This document shows, piece by piece, positions 43,020-53,300 of a DNA stretch of 64,000 nt; the first letter of the stretch is position 1, and each line of letters starts with the position of its first letter. The DNA is taken from assembly GCA_965203615.1 (NCBI GenBank), contig OZ241900.1, positions 4,464,001 to 4,528,000 on the forward strand. Reading direction: 5' to 3'. The position numbers and the translations under genes were made by a program. The notes under the pieces are model-generated. The model was given only the letters and a program-made list of their open reading frames with translations, did no database searches and was not told where the DNA came from. This stretch comes from VXNE01 sp965203615 (GTDB taxonomy: Bacteria > Pseudomonadota > Gammaproteobacteria > Pseudomonadales > Azotimanducaceae).

Positions 43020-44402
43020 ATGAGTCTCTGGCGATGGCCGGAGGTTTGCCGGGCCGTGGGCGCGCCGCCCACCGAGGGTCCGGACATCAGCGGCGTAAGC
43101 ATCGATTCACGCACCGTTGCCCGAGGCGACCTGTTTATCGCCTTGCCTGGAGATCCAGGACCCCGTTTTTTCGTCAGTCAGCGCTCGGACCGCGACGGTC
43201 ACGACTACGCCCCGGCCGCTTTCGATGCCGGCGCCGCCGGCGCCCTCCTGCAGCGGGAAGTGTGCGCCAGCGGTCCATGCATGTTGGTACCAGATACCAT
43301 CGAGGCATTGTGGAGGCTTGGGCGGGTCGCCCGGCAAAGGCTGGCCGGCCGAGTTGTGGCCGTGACGGGTAGCAGCGGAAAGACCACGGTCAAGACCTTC
43401 ATCTCGTCCGCCCTCGATGCCTTTTCCACGGGTGGCAGCCTGAACAACCACCTGGGCGTGCCGCTGTCCCTGGCGCGTACGCCGCCGAACAGCAGGCTTG
43501 CCGTGTACGAGATCGGGACCAGCCACCCGGGGGAGATCGCGCCGCTGGCGCGAATGGCGGCACCGGATGTCGCGGTTGTCCTCAACGTCCAGCCGGCCCA
43601 TATCGAGTACTTCGACGACATCGATGCGCTGGCGCGCGAGAAACTCTCCATTTCGGAGGGTTTGCAACCCGGGGGCACTCTGGTCTGTCTCGACACGCTG
43701 GACCGCAGCGGGTTGGAGCCGGCCACGGCGGTGATCACTTTTGGCCGCGGGAAGAACGCCGACGCGCGCTTGATCAGTTCGTCCGGTGGCATTGCCGTAG
43801 TGGAGACGCCGTCGGGCCGAATCAAGGCTAGGATTCCAGGTGGAGGCGAGCACCGCGCAATGGCCCTGACCGCCACCGCCGCCGTCATCGCGGCCCTGAA
43901 CGGAAACCCGGCATCCATTGAACGCATAGGGCTTGAGGCCATACCGGCCGGTAGGGGAAACCACGTTCGTATCGGATCCGTGACGCTGATCGACGATAGC
44001 TACAACGCGAATCCCGGAAGCATGACCGCAGCGTTGCACACGCTTGCGGCCGAACCGGGAAGGACGGTGGCGGTGTTGGGCGAAATGCTCGAACTCGGTG
44101 CCGATTCGGATCGCCACCACGCGGCGTTGGCCGATGCCTGTCGCGGGATCGACCAGGTGGTCTGCGTCGGCAGCGCGATGCAAGCGCTGTACGACAGGTT
44201 GCCCGAGGAGCAACGATTTGCCTTCTATCCTTCTCCCGACGACATCGATATCGACGTGATCGCGGCGGCGCTCCAACCGGGAGATCAGGTCCTGATCAAG
44301 GGCTCAAACCGGGTGTTCTGGGCGCGCGACTTTGTCAGCACGCTTGGCCGCCGAATCGAAGACCGATTCAGCACTCCTGGGGTTGCGGGCCGGCCCGATT
44401 GA
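43020..44402 (+). CDS. murF: UDP-N-acetylmuramoyl-tripeptide--D-alanyl-D-alanine ligase
   Basis: 460 residues. The Mur ligase layout is clear: an N-terminal UDP-binding part (ISGVSIDSRTVARGDLFIAL), the ATP loop VTGSSGKTT (115-123), NNHLGVPLSLAR, YEIGTSHPGEI and the C-terminal DDSYNANPGSM and VLGEMLELG. It adds D-Ala-D-Ala to the cell-wall precursor in the cytoplasm. It stands alone rather than in a division/cell-wall cluster, with sppA divergent on one side and moaA on the other. It could be the only murF or a second copy; the window does not tell. Confidence 0.94.
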   Translation: MSLWRWPEVCRAVGAPPTEGPDISGVSIDSRTVARGDLFIALPGDPGPRFFVSQRSDRDGHDYAPAAFDAGAAGALLQREVCASGPCMLVPDTIEALWRLGRVARQRLAGRVVAVTGSSGKTTVKTFISSALDAFSTGGSLNNHLGVPLSLARTPPNSRLAVYEIGTSHPGEIAPLARMAAPDVAVVLNVQPAHIEYFDDIDALAREKLSISEGLQPGGTLVCLDTLDRSGLEPATAVITFGRGKNADARLISSSGGIAVVETPSGRIKARIPGGGEHRAMALTATAAVIAALNGNPASIERIGLEAIPAGRGNHVRIGSVTLIDDSYNANPGSMTAALHTLAAEPGRTVAVLGEMLELGADSDRHHAALADACRGIDQVVCVGSAMQALYDRLPEEQRFAFYPSPDDIDIDVIAAALQPGDQVLIKGSNRVFWARDFVSTLGRRIEDRFSTPGVAGRPD

Positions 44403-44436
44403 CAGGGCCTTACGGAAGATGCCGCAGTCCCCGCTG

Positions 44437-44520
44437 GCGGTTCGCGAACCGCATATGGGTGCCGGCGATGGGCGCATGGGGTAGTATGGCCGACTGCTCT
44501 CGGAACCCCGCCAGGTTCCG
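44437..44520 (+). promoter_or_regulatory. Palindrome and leader hairpin upstream of moaA
   Basis: A perfect 16-bp palindrome GCGGTTCGCGAACCGC lies at 44437-44452. Downstream of a -10-like TAGTAT (44482-44487), a hairpin CGGAACC / GGTTCCG (arms 44501-44507 and 44514-44520, six-base loop) would be at the 5' end of the transcript, about 40 bases before the moaA start. Operator plus leader control is possible; the elements do not match a known molybdenum-cofactor riboswitch by eye. Confidence 0.35.
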
Positions 44521-44561
44521 TGGCATTGGTGGTAGCGGCACGCGTCGCATGGAACTCGTGA

Positions 44562-45524
44562 ATGATCGTTGACAGCCACGGGCGCAGGTTCAGGAATTTG
44601 CGCGTCAGCCTGACGGCGGCGTGCAACTACGCCTGCACGTACTGCGTCGCCGACGGCAAGCGCCTCCAGCCCGCGAGCCGGGAACTGTCGGCCGAGGCGT
44701 TGGTCAAGGCCGTGCGGCTGATGATCCGGGCGGCGGGCATCGAGAAACTCCGTATCACCGGCGGCGAACCGCTGTTGTCTTCGAAGTTCGACGACTTTCT
44801 TCCAGCGGTCATGGCGCTACCCCTGTCCGACGTCGCCGTCACGACCAACGGACAGTTCCTCGTGCGCAGGCAGGACATCATTCGCAAGGCCGGCCTCAAG
44901 CGGGTCAACATCAGCCTGGACACCCTCGACCCCACGCGCTTTCGGCTGATTGCACGTTCCGGCGACCTCGAGACGGTGCTGGCCGGCATCGATGCGATGA
45001 TCGGGCTGGGCCTCAGGGTGAAAATTAACATGGTCCCCATGCGCACCGCCAACGCGGACCAGATCCTGCCGATGCTGGAGTTCTGCCTCGACCGGGGAAT
45101 AGAGCTCCGCTACATCGAACTCATGAACATGGGACACCTGAAGTACAACGCCGCCTACCAGCGCGACTTCATCGGCATGGACGAACTGCTCAACACCATC
45201 GGGTCCCGTTTTACGTTCGCCCGGACCGATGCCCCCTACGACTCCACCTCCGTGCGTTTCAACGTGCCCGGATACGGCAACTTCGGCATCATCGCCAACG
45301 AGAGCGAACCGTTTTGCAGTTCCTGCACGCGGCTTCGGCTGTCGTCCAACGGGCGCCTCTACGGATGCCTTTCCAACACCAATCACCACGACATCAACGA
45401 CTTGCTCGAAGCTCCGGAGCACGAGGCGCTGGTCCGCCTGCAGGGTGTTCTCATGAAGGCCATCGAGGACAAGCAGACGGCCTTCACCGGAGAAGTGACG
45501 GTGATGAAGTTCATCGGCGGCTGA
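44562..45524 (+). CDS. moaA: GTP 3',8-cyclase MoaA (radical SAM)
   Basis: 320 residues. The radical SAM cluster is Cys21-x3-Cys25-x2-Cys28 (CNYACTYC). The C-terminal second cluster is Cys252-x2-Cys255-x13-Cys269 (FCSSCTRLRL to YGC), and the chain ends in the Gly-Gly dipeptide needed for catalysis (MKFIGG). With LRITGGEPLL this is a standard MoaA, first enzyme of molybdopterin synthesis, which rearranges GTP. No moaC, moaD or moaE is adjacent. Confidence 0.92.
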   Translation: MIVDSHGRRFRNLRVSLTAACNYACTYCVADGKRLQPASRELSAEALVKAVRLMIRAAGIEKLRITGGEPLLSSKFDDFLPAVMALPLSDVAVTTNGQFLVRRQDIIRKAGLKRVNISLDTLDPTRFRLIARSGDLETVLAGIDAMIGLGLRVKINMVPMRTANADQILPMLEFCLDRGIELRYIELMNMGHLKYNAAYQRDFIGMDELLNTIGSRFTFARTDAPYDSTSVRFNVPGYGNFGIIANESEPFCSSCTRLRLSSNGRLYGCLSNTNHHDINDLLEAPEHEALVRLQGVLMKAIEDKQTAFTGEVTVMKFIGG

Positions 45525-45599
45525 CACGGGCCTTCTGCCCCACGGCTATCGATTCGAGTCGGCCACTCGCATGGGAAGCGGCACCGGTACAATTTCCTG

Positions 45600-46130
45600 A
45601 TGGAGGATCGGTTCGACACCCTGCTGAAAGCCGCCAGCGACAGGAATCTCCCGCCCGTCGACCAGTGGCAACCGCAGCGCGTTGGAGACATCGACATCCA
45701 CATCAAGGCGGATGGCCGCTGGTTCCACGAAGGGACCGAAATCAAGCGACAGCCCCTGGTCGACCTGTTCGCAACGGTCCTGCGCCGCGACCCCGATGGC
45801 TTTTGCCTCGTCACCCCCGCGGAAAAACTCCGCATACGGGTCGATGACGCGCCGTTCGTGGCGATCGACATGGAATCCGCCGGCGAAGGGCGGCGACGCC
45901 GGGTCATCCTGACCACCAACGTGGGCGATCACGTCCTGGTCGACGCGGACCATCCCATCACCGTGCTCGACAACCGGGGCGAGCCCCGCCCCTACGTGGA
46001 GGTTCGCGCCGGCCTGCGGGCCCTGATCGCCCGCAGCGTCTTCTATCGCCTGGTGGACCTGGGAGAGGTTCGCAACGGCGCCCTCGAAGTGTGGAGTTCC
46101 GGGATACCGTTCGTTCTCGGTGACGTCTGA
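45600..46130 (+). CDS. DUF1285 domain protein
   Basis: 176 residues with family signatures LPPVDQWQP, IKADGRWFHEGTEIKRQPLV, FATVLRRDPDGFCLVTPAEKLRI and DHPITV. DUF1285 proteins are small, probably cytoplasmic, and of unknown function; they are common in proteobacteria. The ATG at 45600 gives the usual short N-terminus. It is convergent with the ETF-ubiquinone oxidoreductase gene. Confidence 0.88.
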   Translation: MEDRFDTLLKAASDRNLPPVDQWQPQRVGDIDIHIKADGRWFHEGTEIKRQPLVDLFATVLRRDPDGFCLVTPAEKLRIRVDDAPFVAIDMESAGEGRRRRVILTTNVGDHVLVDADHPITVLDNRGEPRPYVEVRAGLRALIARSVFYRLVDLGEVRNGALEVWSSGIPFVLGDV

Positions 46131-46169
46131 CGCGCACCGTTCGGGGAGGACCCGGACAGGTCGGCGCGT

Positions 46170-47825
46170 CTACATGTTGGGGTAGTTCGGTCCCCCGGCG
46201 CCTTCGGGCACGACCCAGTTGATGTTCTGGGCGGGGTCCTTGATGTCGCAGGTCTTGCAGTGCACGCAGTTCTGGGCGTTGATCTGGAATCGCGGATCGC
46301 CGTCCTGTTCGATCACCTCGTACACACCCGCCGGGCAGTACCGCTGCGCGGGCTCGTCATACCTGGGCAGGTTTTCGCGGATCGGGATGTCCGGATCGGC
46401 GAGGGTCAGGTGGCACGGCTGATCCTCTTCGTGGTTCGTGTTCGAGAGGAACACCGAAGAGAGCTTGTCGAACGACAGGACGCCATCCGGCCTGGGGTAC
46501 TCGATGCGTTTGGCTGCCGCGGCGGGGCGCAGGCTGGCATGGTCGGGCGTGTCTTCGTGCAGGGTGAACGGCATGCGTCCGCGCGCGATCGTCTGATCGA
46601 ACCACGCGTAAGCCGCCCCGGGCAAGGTGCCCAGCCGATGCACGGCGGGCCCGACATTGCGGGAGGACTGCAGTTCCTCGTAGAGCCAAGAGTCGCGGAA
46701 GCGCGCGTCGAAATCGGCGACCTCTGCCGCGGCAGGTTCCTGCGACAGGGCGGCGAACACCGCTTCAGCCGCGATCATCCCCGACTTCATGGCCGTGTGG
46801 GAGCCCTTCACCTTGAGTTGATTGAGAAAACCGGCGTCGTCGCCGATCAGCATTCCGCCGGGAAAGGTCGTCTTCGGCATGGCCTGAATGCCGCCCTTGA
46901 TCACGGCGCGCGCACCGTAGGACACGCGCGTCCCTCCATCGAGGAAACCGGCGATCAACGGATGGTGCTTGAAGCGCTGGAACTCGTCATAGGGACTCAG
47001 GTGCGGATTGCTGTACGCCAGGTCCACGATCAATCCAACGGCGATCTGGTTGTCTTCCATGTGATACAGGAAGGATCCGCCTCCCGTGCCGCGACTGGTA
47101 TGCCCGAGGGGCCAGCCGAGGGTGTGTATCACCTTGCCCGGGACGTGCTTTGCTGGATCCGCGTCCCACAGTTCCTTCAGGCCGATCCCGTAATGCTGCG
47201 TACCGCTCGCGAGCCCGAACCTCGCGATGAGTTCCTTGCCGAGATGACCGCGGCAGCCTTCGGCGAAGAGCGTGTGCTTCGCACGCAGCGCGTAGCCCGG
47301 TTCAAAGGTCCCCTTCGGCTCGCCGGATGCGTCGACGCCCATGTCCCCGGTCAGGACGCCCACGACGCGATCCTCCTCGTAGATCACCTGGGCGGCGGCG
47401 AAGCCGGGGAAGATGTTCACCTCCATCGCCTCCGCCTGTTCGCCGAGCCAACGGCAAAGGTTGCCGAGGCTGAGGGCATACTTGCCTTCGTTGTGCAGCC
47501 CTTTCGGGATGAACGCCCCGGGCACCCTGATGTGGCGCTTGCCACTGGGCAGGTAGTAGATCGTATCCTCGGTGACCGGATTGGTGAGCGGCGCGCCGAG
47601 TTCGGACCAGTCCGGCATCAGCTCGTTCAATGCGGTCGGCTCGAAAATCGCGCCGGACAGGATGTGTGCGCCGATTTCGGAGCCCTTTTCAACCAGGCAG
47701 ATCGAGAGTTCGCGACCGGCTTCCCGCGAGAGTTGCGCCAGGCGGATGGCGGCCGACAGGCCCGCGGGCCCGCCGCCGACGATCACGACGTCGAATTCCA
47801 TGGATTCGTGTTGGACTTCAGCCAC
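46170..47825 (-). CDS. Electron transfer flavoprotein-ubiquinone oxidoreductase
   Basis: 551 residues from a GTG at 47825, which has GGAGG at 47830-47834; ATG at 47801 is the alternative. The FAD motif VVIVGGGPAGLSAAIRL is at the N-terminus. The C-terminal 4Fe-4S site shows CVHCKTCDIKDP with a fourth cysteine upstream (YCPAGVYE). It passes electrons from ETF, reduced by acyl-CoA and other dehydrogenases, to ubiquinone at the inner membrane. It is divergent from etfBA. Confidence 0.96.
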   Translation of the reverse strand: MAEVQHESMEFDVVIVGGGPAGLSAAIRLAQLSREAGRELSICLVEKGSEIGAHILSGAIFEPTALNELMPDWSELGAPLTNPVTEDTIYYLPSGKRHIRVPGAFIPKGLHNEGKYALSLGNLCRWLGEQAEAMEVNIFPGFAAAQVIYEEDRVVGVLTGDMGVDASGEPKGTFEPGYALRAKHTLFAEGCRGHLGKELIARFGLASGTQHYGIGLKELWDADPAKHVPGKVIHTLGWPLGHTSRGTGGGSFLYHMEDNQIAVGLIVDLAYSNPHLSPYDEFQRFKHHPLIAGFLDGGTRVSYGARAVIKGGIQAMPKTTFPGGMLIGDDAGFLNQLKVKGSHTAMKSGMIAAEAVFAALSQEPAAAEVADFDARFRDSWLYEELQSSRNVGPAVHRLGTLPGAAYAWFDQTIARGRMPFTLHEDTPDHASLRPAAAAKRIEYPRPDGVLSFDKLSSVFLSNTNHEEDQPCHLTLADPDIPIRENLPRYDEPAQRYCPAGVYEVIEQDGDPRFQINAQNCVHCKTCDIKDPAQNINWVVPEGAGGPNYPNM

Positions 47826-48153
47826 AACGCCTCCGATGCCCGGTTTGCAGCACGTCCTTGCGCGGCCCGCAGCACTGGTCGCCAGGTTTCCCGCAGAGCG
47901 AGAAGGCGAACCAAGGCGGCGTCAACGCCAGGGACGCACGGCGATTGTAGCGCACGGACGGGAGTTCTAGAGCGGCGAACGACATCGCCATGTGCGCTTG
48001 TGGCGGCATCCGAAAAAAGGCGAAAATAGCCGGTCGCAGCCGTTGATGCGGATTTGGATACCAACCGGTAACACACCGCATCGTACGGTCGAGGCGAAGT
48101 ACATTTCCCCGGACACCTGGCCATTCTGGGACACCCCAGCGGAAGAAGATCAC
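47826..48153. other. Divergent intergenic region between ETF-QO and etfB
   Basis: 328 bases with no convincing gene. It must hold the promoters for both directions. A TACAAT -10-like hexamer for the ETF-QO direction is at 47949-47944, with no clear -35. The etfB side ends in GGAAGAAG at 48141-48148 as ribosome site. Confidence 0.5.
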
Positions 48154-48906
48154 ATGAAGGTACTGGTTCCCGTAAAACGCGTCGTCGACGCGAACGTCAA
48201 GGTGCGCATCAAGCCGGACGGCAGCGGCATCGACCTGACCAACGTCAAGATGGCGGTCAACCCGTTCTGCGAGATCGCCATCGAAGAGGCGGTCAGGCTG
48301 AAGGAAGCCGATGTAGCCACGGAGGTCATCGCGGTTTCCATCGGCGGCAGCGCTTGCCAGGAACAGCTCCGGACCTGCCTCGCCCTCGGCGCCGACCGCG
48401 CGATCCTGGTGGAAACCGACGCCGAGGCGCAGCCGTTGGCCGTCGCGAAGATCCTGAAGGCCGTGTACGACCGCGAGCAGCCGGGAATCGTGATATTCGG
48501 CAAGCAGAGCATCGACGGCGACAACGGCCAGACCGGACAGATGTTCGCCGCCCTGACGGGTCTCCCGCAGGGCACGTTCGCGTCGGAACTCACCGTGTCG
48601 GACGGCGAGGCGGAGGTGGTGCGCGAAGTGGACGGCGGATTGCAGACCGTCCGGCTGTCGCTGCCGGTCGTGGTGACCACCGACCTGCGGCTCAACGAAC
48701 CCCGCTACGCATCGCTTCCCAACATCATGAAAGCGCGCAGAAAACCCCTCGATACCACCACGCCCGAGGAACTCGGCGTCGATGCGGCGCCCCGCTTCGA
48801 AGTGCTGAGCGTCGAGCCGCCGCCGGGACGGAGCGCGGGAGTCAAGGTGGAGAGCGTCGAGGAACTGGTGGACAAACTCAGAAACGAAGCGAAGGTGATC
48901 GAATGA
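48154..48906 (+). CDS. etfB: Electron transfer flavoprotein beta subunit
   Basis: 250 residues from MKVLVPVKRVVD. AMP-binding-type motifs follow: AVNPFCEIAIEEAVRLKE, FGKQSIDGDNGQTGQM and LPVVVTTDLRLNEPRY. GGAAGAAG lies upstream of the ATG. ETF is a soluble dimer that collects electrons from dehydrogenases and gives them to the ETF-QO encoded opposite. Its stop overlaps the etfA start (ATGA). Confidence 0.97.
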   Translation: MKVLVPVKRVVDANVKVRIKPDGSGIDLTNVKMAVNPFCEIAIEEAVRLKEADVATEVIAVSIGGSACQEQLRTCLALGADRAILVETDAEAQPLAVAKILKAVYDREQPGIVIFGKQSIDGDNGQTGQMFAALTGLPQGTFASELTVSDGEAEVVREVDGGLQTVRLSLPVVVTTDLRLNEPRYASLPNIMKARRKPLDTTTPEELGVDAAPRFEVLSVEPPPGRSAGVKVESVEELVDKLRNEAKVIE

Positions 48907-49832
48907 GCGTACTGGTCGTCGCGGAGCACGACAACAGCGTGCTTCGACCCGTCACCCTGAACGTACTGGCCGCGGCAAAGGCAATCGGCGGCGACATCGA
49001 TGTCCTCGTCGCTGGCAGCCAATGCGCGGGCGCGGCGCAAAGCGCTGCGGCAGTCGGCGGCGTATCGCGCGTGCTGTGCGCCGACGCCCCCGCCTACGCG
49101 CATCAGTTGGCCGAAAACCTGGCGCCGCTCATCGTCGAGGTCGGCGCCTCCTGCGAGCACATCCTGGCCGCGCACACGACGACGGGCAAGAACTTCCTCC
49201 CCCGCGTGGCGGCGCTGCTCGATGTCGCGATGATCTCGGACATCATCGGCGTCGATTCCCCCGACACCTTCAAACGGCCGATCTACGCCGGCAACGGCAT
49301 CGCCACCGTCAAGTCCAACGACGCCAAGAAAATCGTCTCGGTGCGCGGAACGGGGTTTGATCCCGTGCCGGGGGAGGGCGGTTCGGCTTCGGTCGAGACC
49401 CTGGGAAGCGTTCACGATCCGGGCATTTCGGACTTCATCAGGGACGAACTCGCCAAGTCGGAACGTCCGGAACTGACGGCGGCCCGCGTCGTCATTTCAG
49501 GTGGCCGGGGCATGCAGAGCGGTGAGAACTTCACGCTGCTCGAGGCCGTGGCCGACAAGCTGGGGGCGGCGGTGGGCGCGTCCCGCGCGGCTGTCGACGC
49601 CGGGTTCGTGCCGAACGACATGCAGGTCGGTCAGACCGGCAAGATCGTCGCCCCGGAACTCTACGTCGCCGTCGGCATCTCCGGCGCTATCCAGCACCTC
49701 GCCGGCATGAAGGACTCCAAGGTCATCGTCGCCATCAACAAGGACGAGGACGCCCCGATCTTCCAGGTCGCCGACTACGGCCTGGTGGCCGATCTCTTCA
49801 AGGCCGTGCCGGAACTCGAAGACGTCCTATAG
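48903..49832 (+). CDS. etfA: Electron transfer flavoprotein alpha subunit
   Basis: 309 residues. The FAD-binding C-terminal domain shows SGGRGMQSGENF, VGASRAAVDAGFVPND and VGQTGKIVAPELYVAVGISG (as VGQTGKIVAPELY and GISGAIQHLAGM), ending in the ADYGLVADLF helix. It starts at ATG 48903, overlapping etfB by four bases. Longer in-frame extensions into etfB are not credible. Confidence 0.97.
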   Translation: MSVLVVAEHDNSVLRPVTLNVLAAAKAIGGDIDVLVAGSQCAGAAQSAAAVGGVSRVLCADAPAYAHQLAENLAPLIVEVGASCEHILAAHTTTGKNFLPRVAALLDVAMISDIIGVDSPDTFKRPIYAGNGIATVKSNDAKKIVSVRGTGFDPVPGEGGSASVETLGSVHDPGISDFIRDELAKSERPELTAARVVISGGRGMQSGENFTLLEAVADKLGAAVGASRAAVDAGFVPNDMQVGQTGKIVAPELYVAVGISGAIQHLAGMKDSKVIVAINKDEDAPIFQVADYGLVADLFKAVPELEDVL

Positions 49833-50325
49833 GTCTTGAACGGTCACCCGCAGGATTGACCGGCGGGCCTGTCCGTGCGCCAGGCGGCCTTGGCACTTCC
49901 GCATGAGCATCCCTGATTTGGGGAATCCCGATCAGCATGGCGATGTCCACCTCCTGACGTAGCAATCCCCAACAAGGCTGCGGCGAACAGATGCCAGCAA
50001 CCCACTAAACGCACGTTCCGTCCTCCGGCGACAAATCGGAGCAGAGCTCCGCAAACAACGCCGGGCTTACGGCCTCGTCCGCCTTGCGGACCACGACGAG
50101 CGTGTCGATGGGTTCCTGACCACCCATCGAGCGATGCGTACGGGCGTCCGCCACCTCGGACACGCCGCCGCCAATTCCTGTCGCCGGCGCGCCGACGCGG
50201 GCCGAAAATCCCAACCCGAGTATGTCGAGGTTTTCCCTGTTTCGACGCTCGGGCCCTTCGCAGAATGCCCGCCGATCCCCGGTTCCGCGCGGTGCGGGCC
50301 GGACGAACGGACGGAGCAAGACACC
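49833..50325. other. Intergenic region before the Rhs toxin gene, possible gene remnant
   Basis: 493 bases. On the minus strand the frame ending at 50005 reads MGGQEPIDTLVVVRKADEAV onward (40 residues from ATG 50127) with strong G/C third positions, like real coding sequence. It has no recognisable family and no clear start with ribosome site, so it may be the tail of a decayed gene. GGAG at 50313-50316 is the ribosome site of the Rhs gene. Confidence 0.35.
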
Positions 50326-53300
50326 TTGGCAAGCAAGATTTTCAGAACAGGCAGGATCGCCCGCCTCGCGGGCCTCGCGATCGCGGTCATCGCGATGGCG
50401 CTCGCGACAGCGTCGTGGGCAAGCATCACGTCGAGCGAGAACCCGTCGACCGACGGCAGCTACACGATCTCGTGGACCGGAGTCGCCAACGCACACAGAT
50501 ATCAGCTATACGAGGACCGAACCCTCGTCTATGACCACACGGGGACCTCGTGGACCGCCAGCGGAAAGGCGGCGGGGGACTACGAGTACACCGTCGGCTA
50601 CTGCGAGTACATCTTCGACGAGGAGATGTGCTTCGGGTCGGGCTACACCGCGCTGACGGTGACGGTCTCGCCGACCCCGGCACCAACCCCGGCGCCCACG
50701 GTGAGCGCGTCGTTCGACGAGAGCTCCATCACGCGTGGCGAGAGCGTGGAGCTGACCTGGTCGTCGAAAAACGCCAGCGCGTGCAGCGGCTCGCCGTCGA
50801 TCGGCTCGACGGACACGTCCGGGACGAAGGAATACACGCCCGCGAGCGCGGGCAAGTTCAGCGTGACGGTGACGTGCACAGGCGCGGGCGGCAGCGGCAG
50901 CGCCACCGCCGGGGCGACGGTCATCGAGCCGCGGCCGACGGTGACCGCGTCGTTCGGCGAGAGTTCGATCATCCGCGGCGAGAGCGTGACGTTGACCTGG
51001 TCGTCGAAAAACGCCAGTGCGTGCAGCGGCTCGCCGTCGATCGGCTCGACGAACAGGTCCGGGACGAAGAAATACACGCCGGCGAACGCGGGCAAGTTCA
51101 GCGTGACGGTGACGTGCACAGGCGCGGGCGGCAGCCGCAAAGCCACCGCCGAGGTGACGGTCATCGAGCCGCGGCCGACGGTGACCGCGTCGTTCGGCGA
51201 GAGTTCGATCATCCGCGGCGAGAGCGTGACGTTGACCTGGTCGTCGAGCAACGCCGGCGCGTGCAGCGGCGAGCCGTCGATCGGCTCGACGGACACGTCC
51301 GGGACGAAGGAATACACGCCGGCGAGCGCGGGCAAGTTCAGCGTGACGGTGACGTGCACTGGCGAGGGCGGTGAGGACAGCGCCACCGCCAGCGTGCCCG
51401 TCGTTCCGCCACCGGTGGAGGTGAGCGCGTGGTTCGACGAGAGTTCGATCACGCGGGGCGACGATGTCACGCTGAACTGGTCGTCGAACAACGCCAGCGC
51501 ATGCAGCGGGTCGCGGTCGATCGGCTCGACGGCGACGTCCGGGACGAAGGAATACACGCCGGCAAGCGCGGGCACGTTCAGCGTGACGGTGACGTGCACC
51601 GGCGAGGGCGCCAGCGATAGCGACACGGCCAGCGTGACGGTGAACGAACCGCCGCCGACGGTGGACGCCTGGTTCAGCCCGGGTTCCATCACGCTCGGCA
51701 ACAGCACCACGCTGAGCTGGTCGTCGACGAACGCGATCTCGTGCGGCGGGTCGCGGTCGATCGGCTCGACGGCGACGTCGGGGAGGAAGTCCTTCACGCC
51801 GTCGAACACCGGCACATTCAGCGTGACGGTGACCTGCGCGGGGGCGGGCGGCAGGGACAGCGACACCGCCAGCGCGACCGTCAATCCGCCTCCCGCGCCG
51901 ACGCTGACGGCGCCGCCGACGGACGCGGACGGCAGCTACGCGGTGTCCTGGACGAGCGTGCCCGGGGTGACGAGCTACCAACTGGAGGAGAGGTCGGGAA
52001 CCGGAAATTTCCGCAATGTACACACGGGGAGCGGCACCTCGAAGAACATCACGGGCAGAACGCCGAAGATATACACGTACCGGGTTCGAGCGTGCGTGGG
52101 ATCGAGCAAATGCGGCCGCTGGTCGTCGACCAGGACGACGAAGGTGCCACCCGGAACGCCGACCCTGACCGTTCCGGGAACCGACGCGGACGGCAGCTAC
52201 ACCGTGAGCTGGACGAGCCCATCCGGCGCGACGACCTACAAGCTCCAGGAGAAGTCCGAAACCGGGAACTTCGGCGACATCTACGGCGGAAGCGGTACAT
52301 CCACAGACATCACGGGCAAGACCGACGGCACGTACAGCTATCGGGCGCGGGCCTGCGCGGGGACCGGCAACTGCGGTGCCTGGTCGTCCACGAAGTCAGT
52401 GGCGGTGTCGATCAACAGGGCGCCGGTAGCAGTGGACGATACGGCGCGGACGCCGTTCCTCACGGCGGTCGAAATCGCCGTTCTGGCAAACGACACGGAC
52501 GCCGAGGCCGACGACCTTGTCGTGACCGCAGTGACCGCGCCCGCAAGCGGGACCGTGGCCATCACCTCCGACGACGACGACAACGACACGCGGGTCACTT
52601 ACACCCCGCGGAGCGGCCATCCCGGATCCGACACGTTCGACTACACGGTCTCCGACGGCACCGCGACAGACACCGGCACCGTATCGGTGACGGTGGACCT
52701 CGTGACGGTGACGCCGAACCCGAGCACCACCGGCAGCTACACCCTGTCCTGGGACGGATCACCGCTGCTTGCCGACAGGTACCGGGTCCTTGAGAGCGCC
52801 GGCGGCGGCACGCCCGCCTTCAGCTACCACCTGGGGACCAGCGCCGAGTACAGCGGCAAGATATCGGGCAACTACTACTACACGGTGGAGGCCTGCGAAA
52901 CGCCGCTCGGACAGCTCGAGGAATGCGCGGAGCTGGGCCACGCCACGGCCACCGTGGCGCTGCCGCCGGCGGCGCCGACACTGACCGTTCCGGCGACCGA
53001 CCCGGACGGCACGTACACGGCGACCTGGACCGAGCCGGCAAGGGCGACATCGTACAAGCTGGAAGAGAAACCCGACGGCGGATCGTTCTCCAACGTCTAT
53101 ACCGGAGAAAACAGATCGTACGAGATCACGGGAAAGCCCCCGGGAATCTACATGTACCAGGTCCAGGCGTGCGCGGTATCCGACAACTGCGGCGACTGGT
53201 CATCGACGGAGACAACGAAAGTGCCGCCGGGAGTTCCCGCGCTGACGGTTCCGGCGACCGACCCCGACGGCGACTACACGGTGACCTGGACGGCCCCTTC

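Noticed and set aside
50701..51900. CRISPR-like array because of regular spacing
   Set aside because: The 240-bp units are coding throughout, with no short repeat/unique spacer pattern; they encode Ig-like domains.
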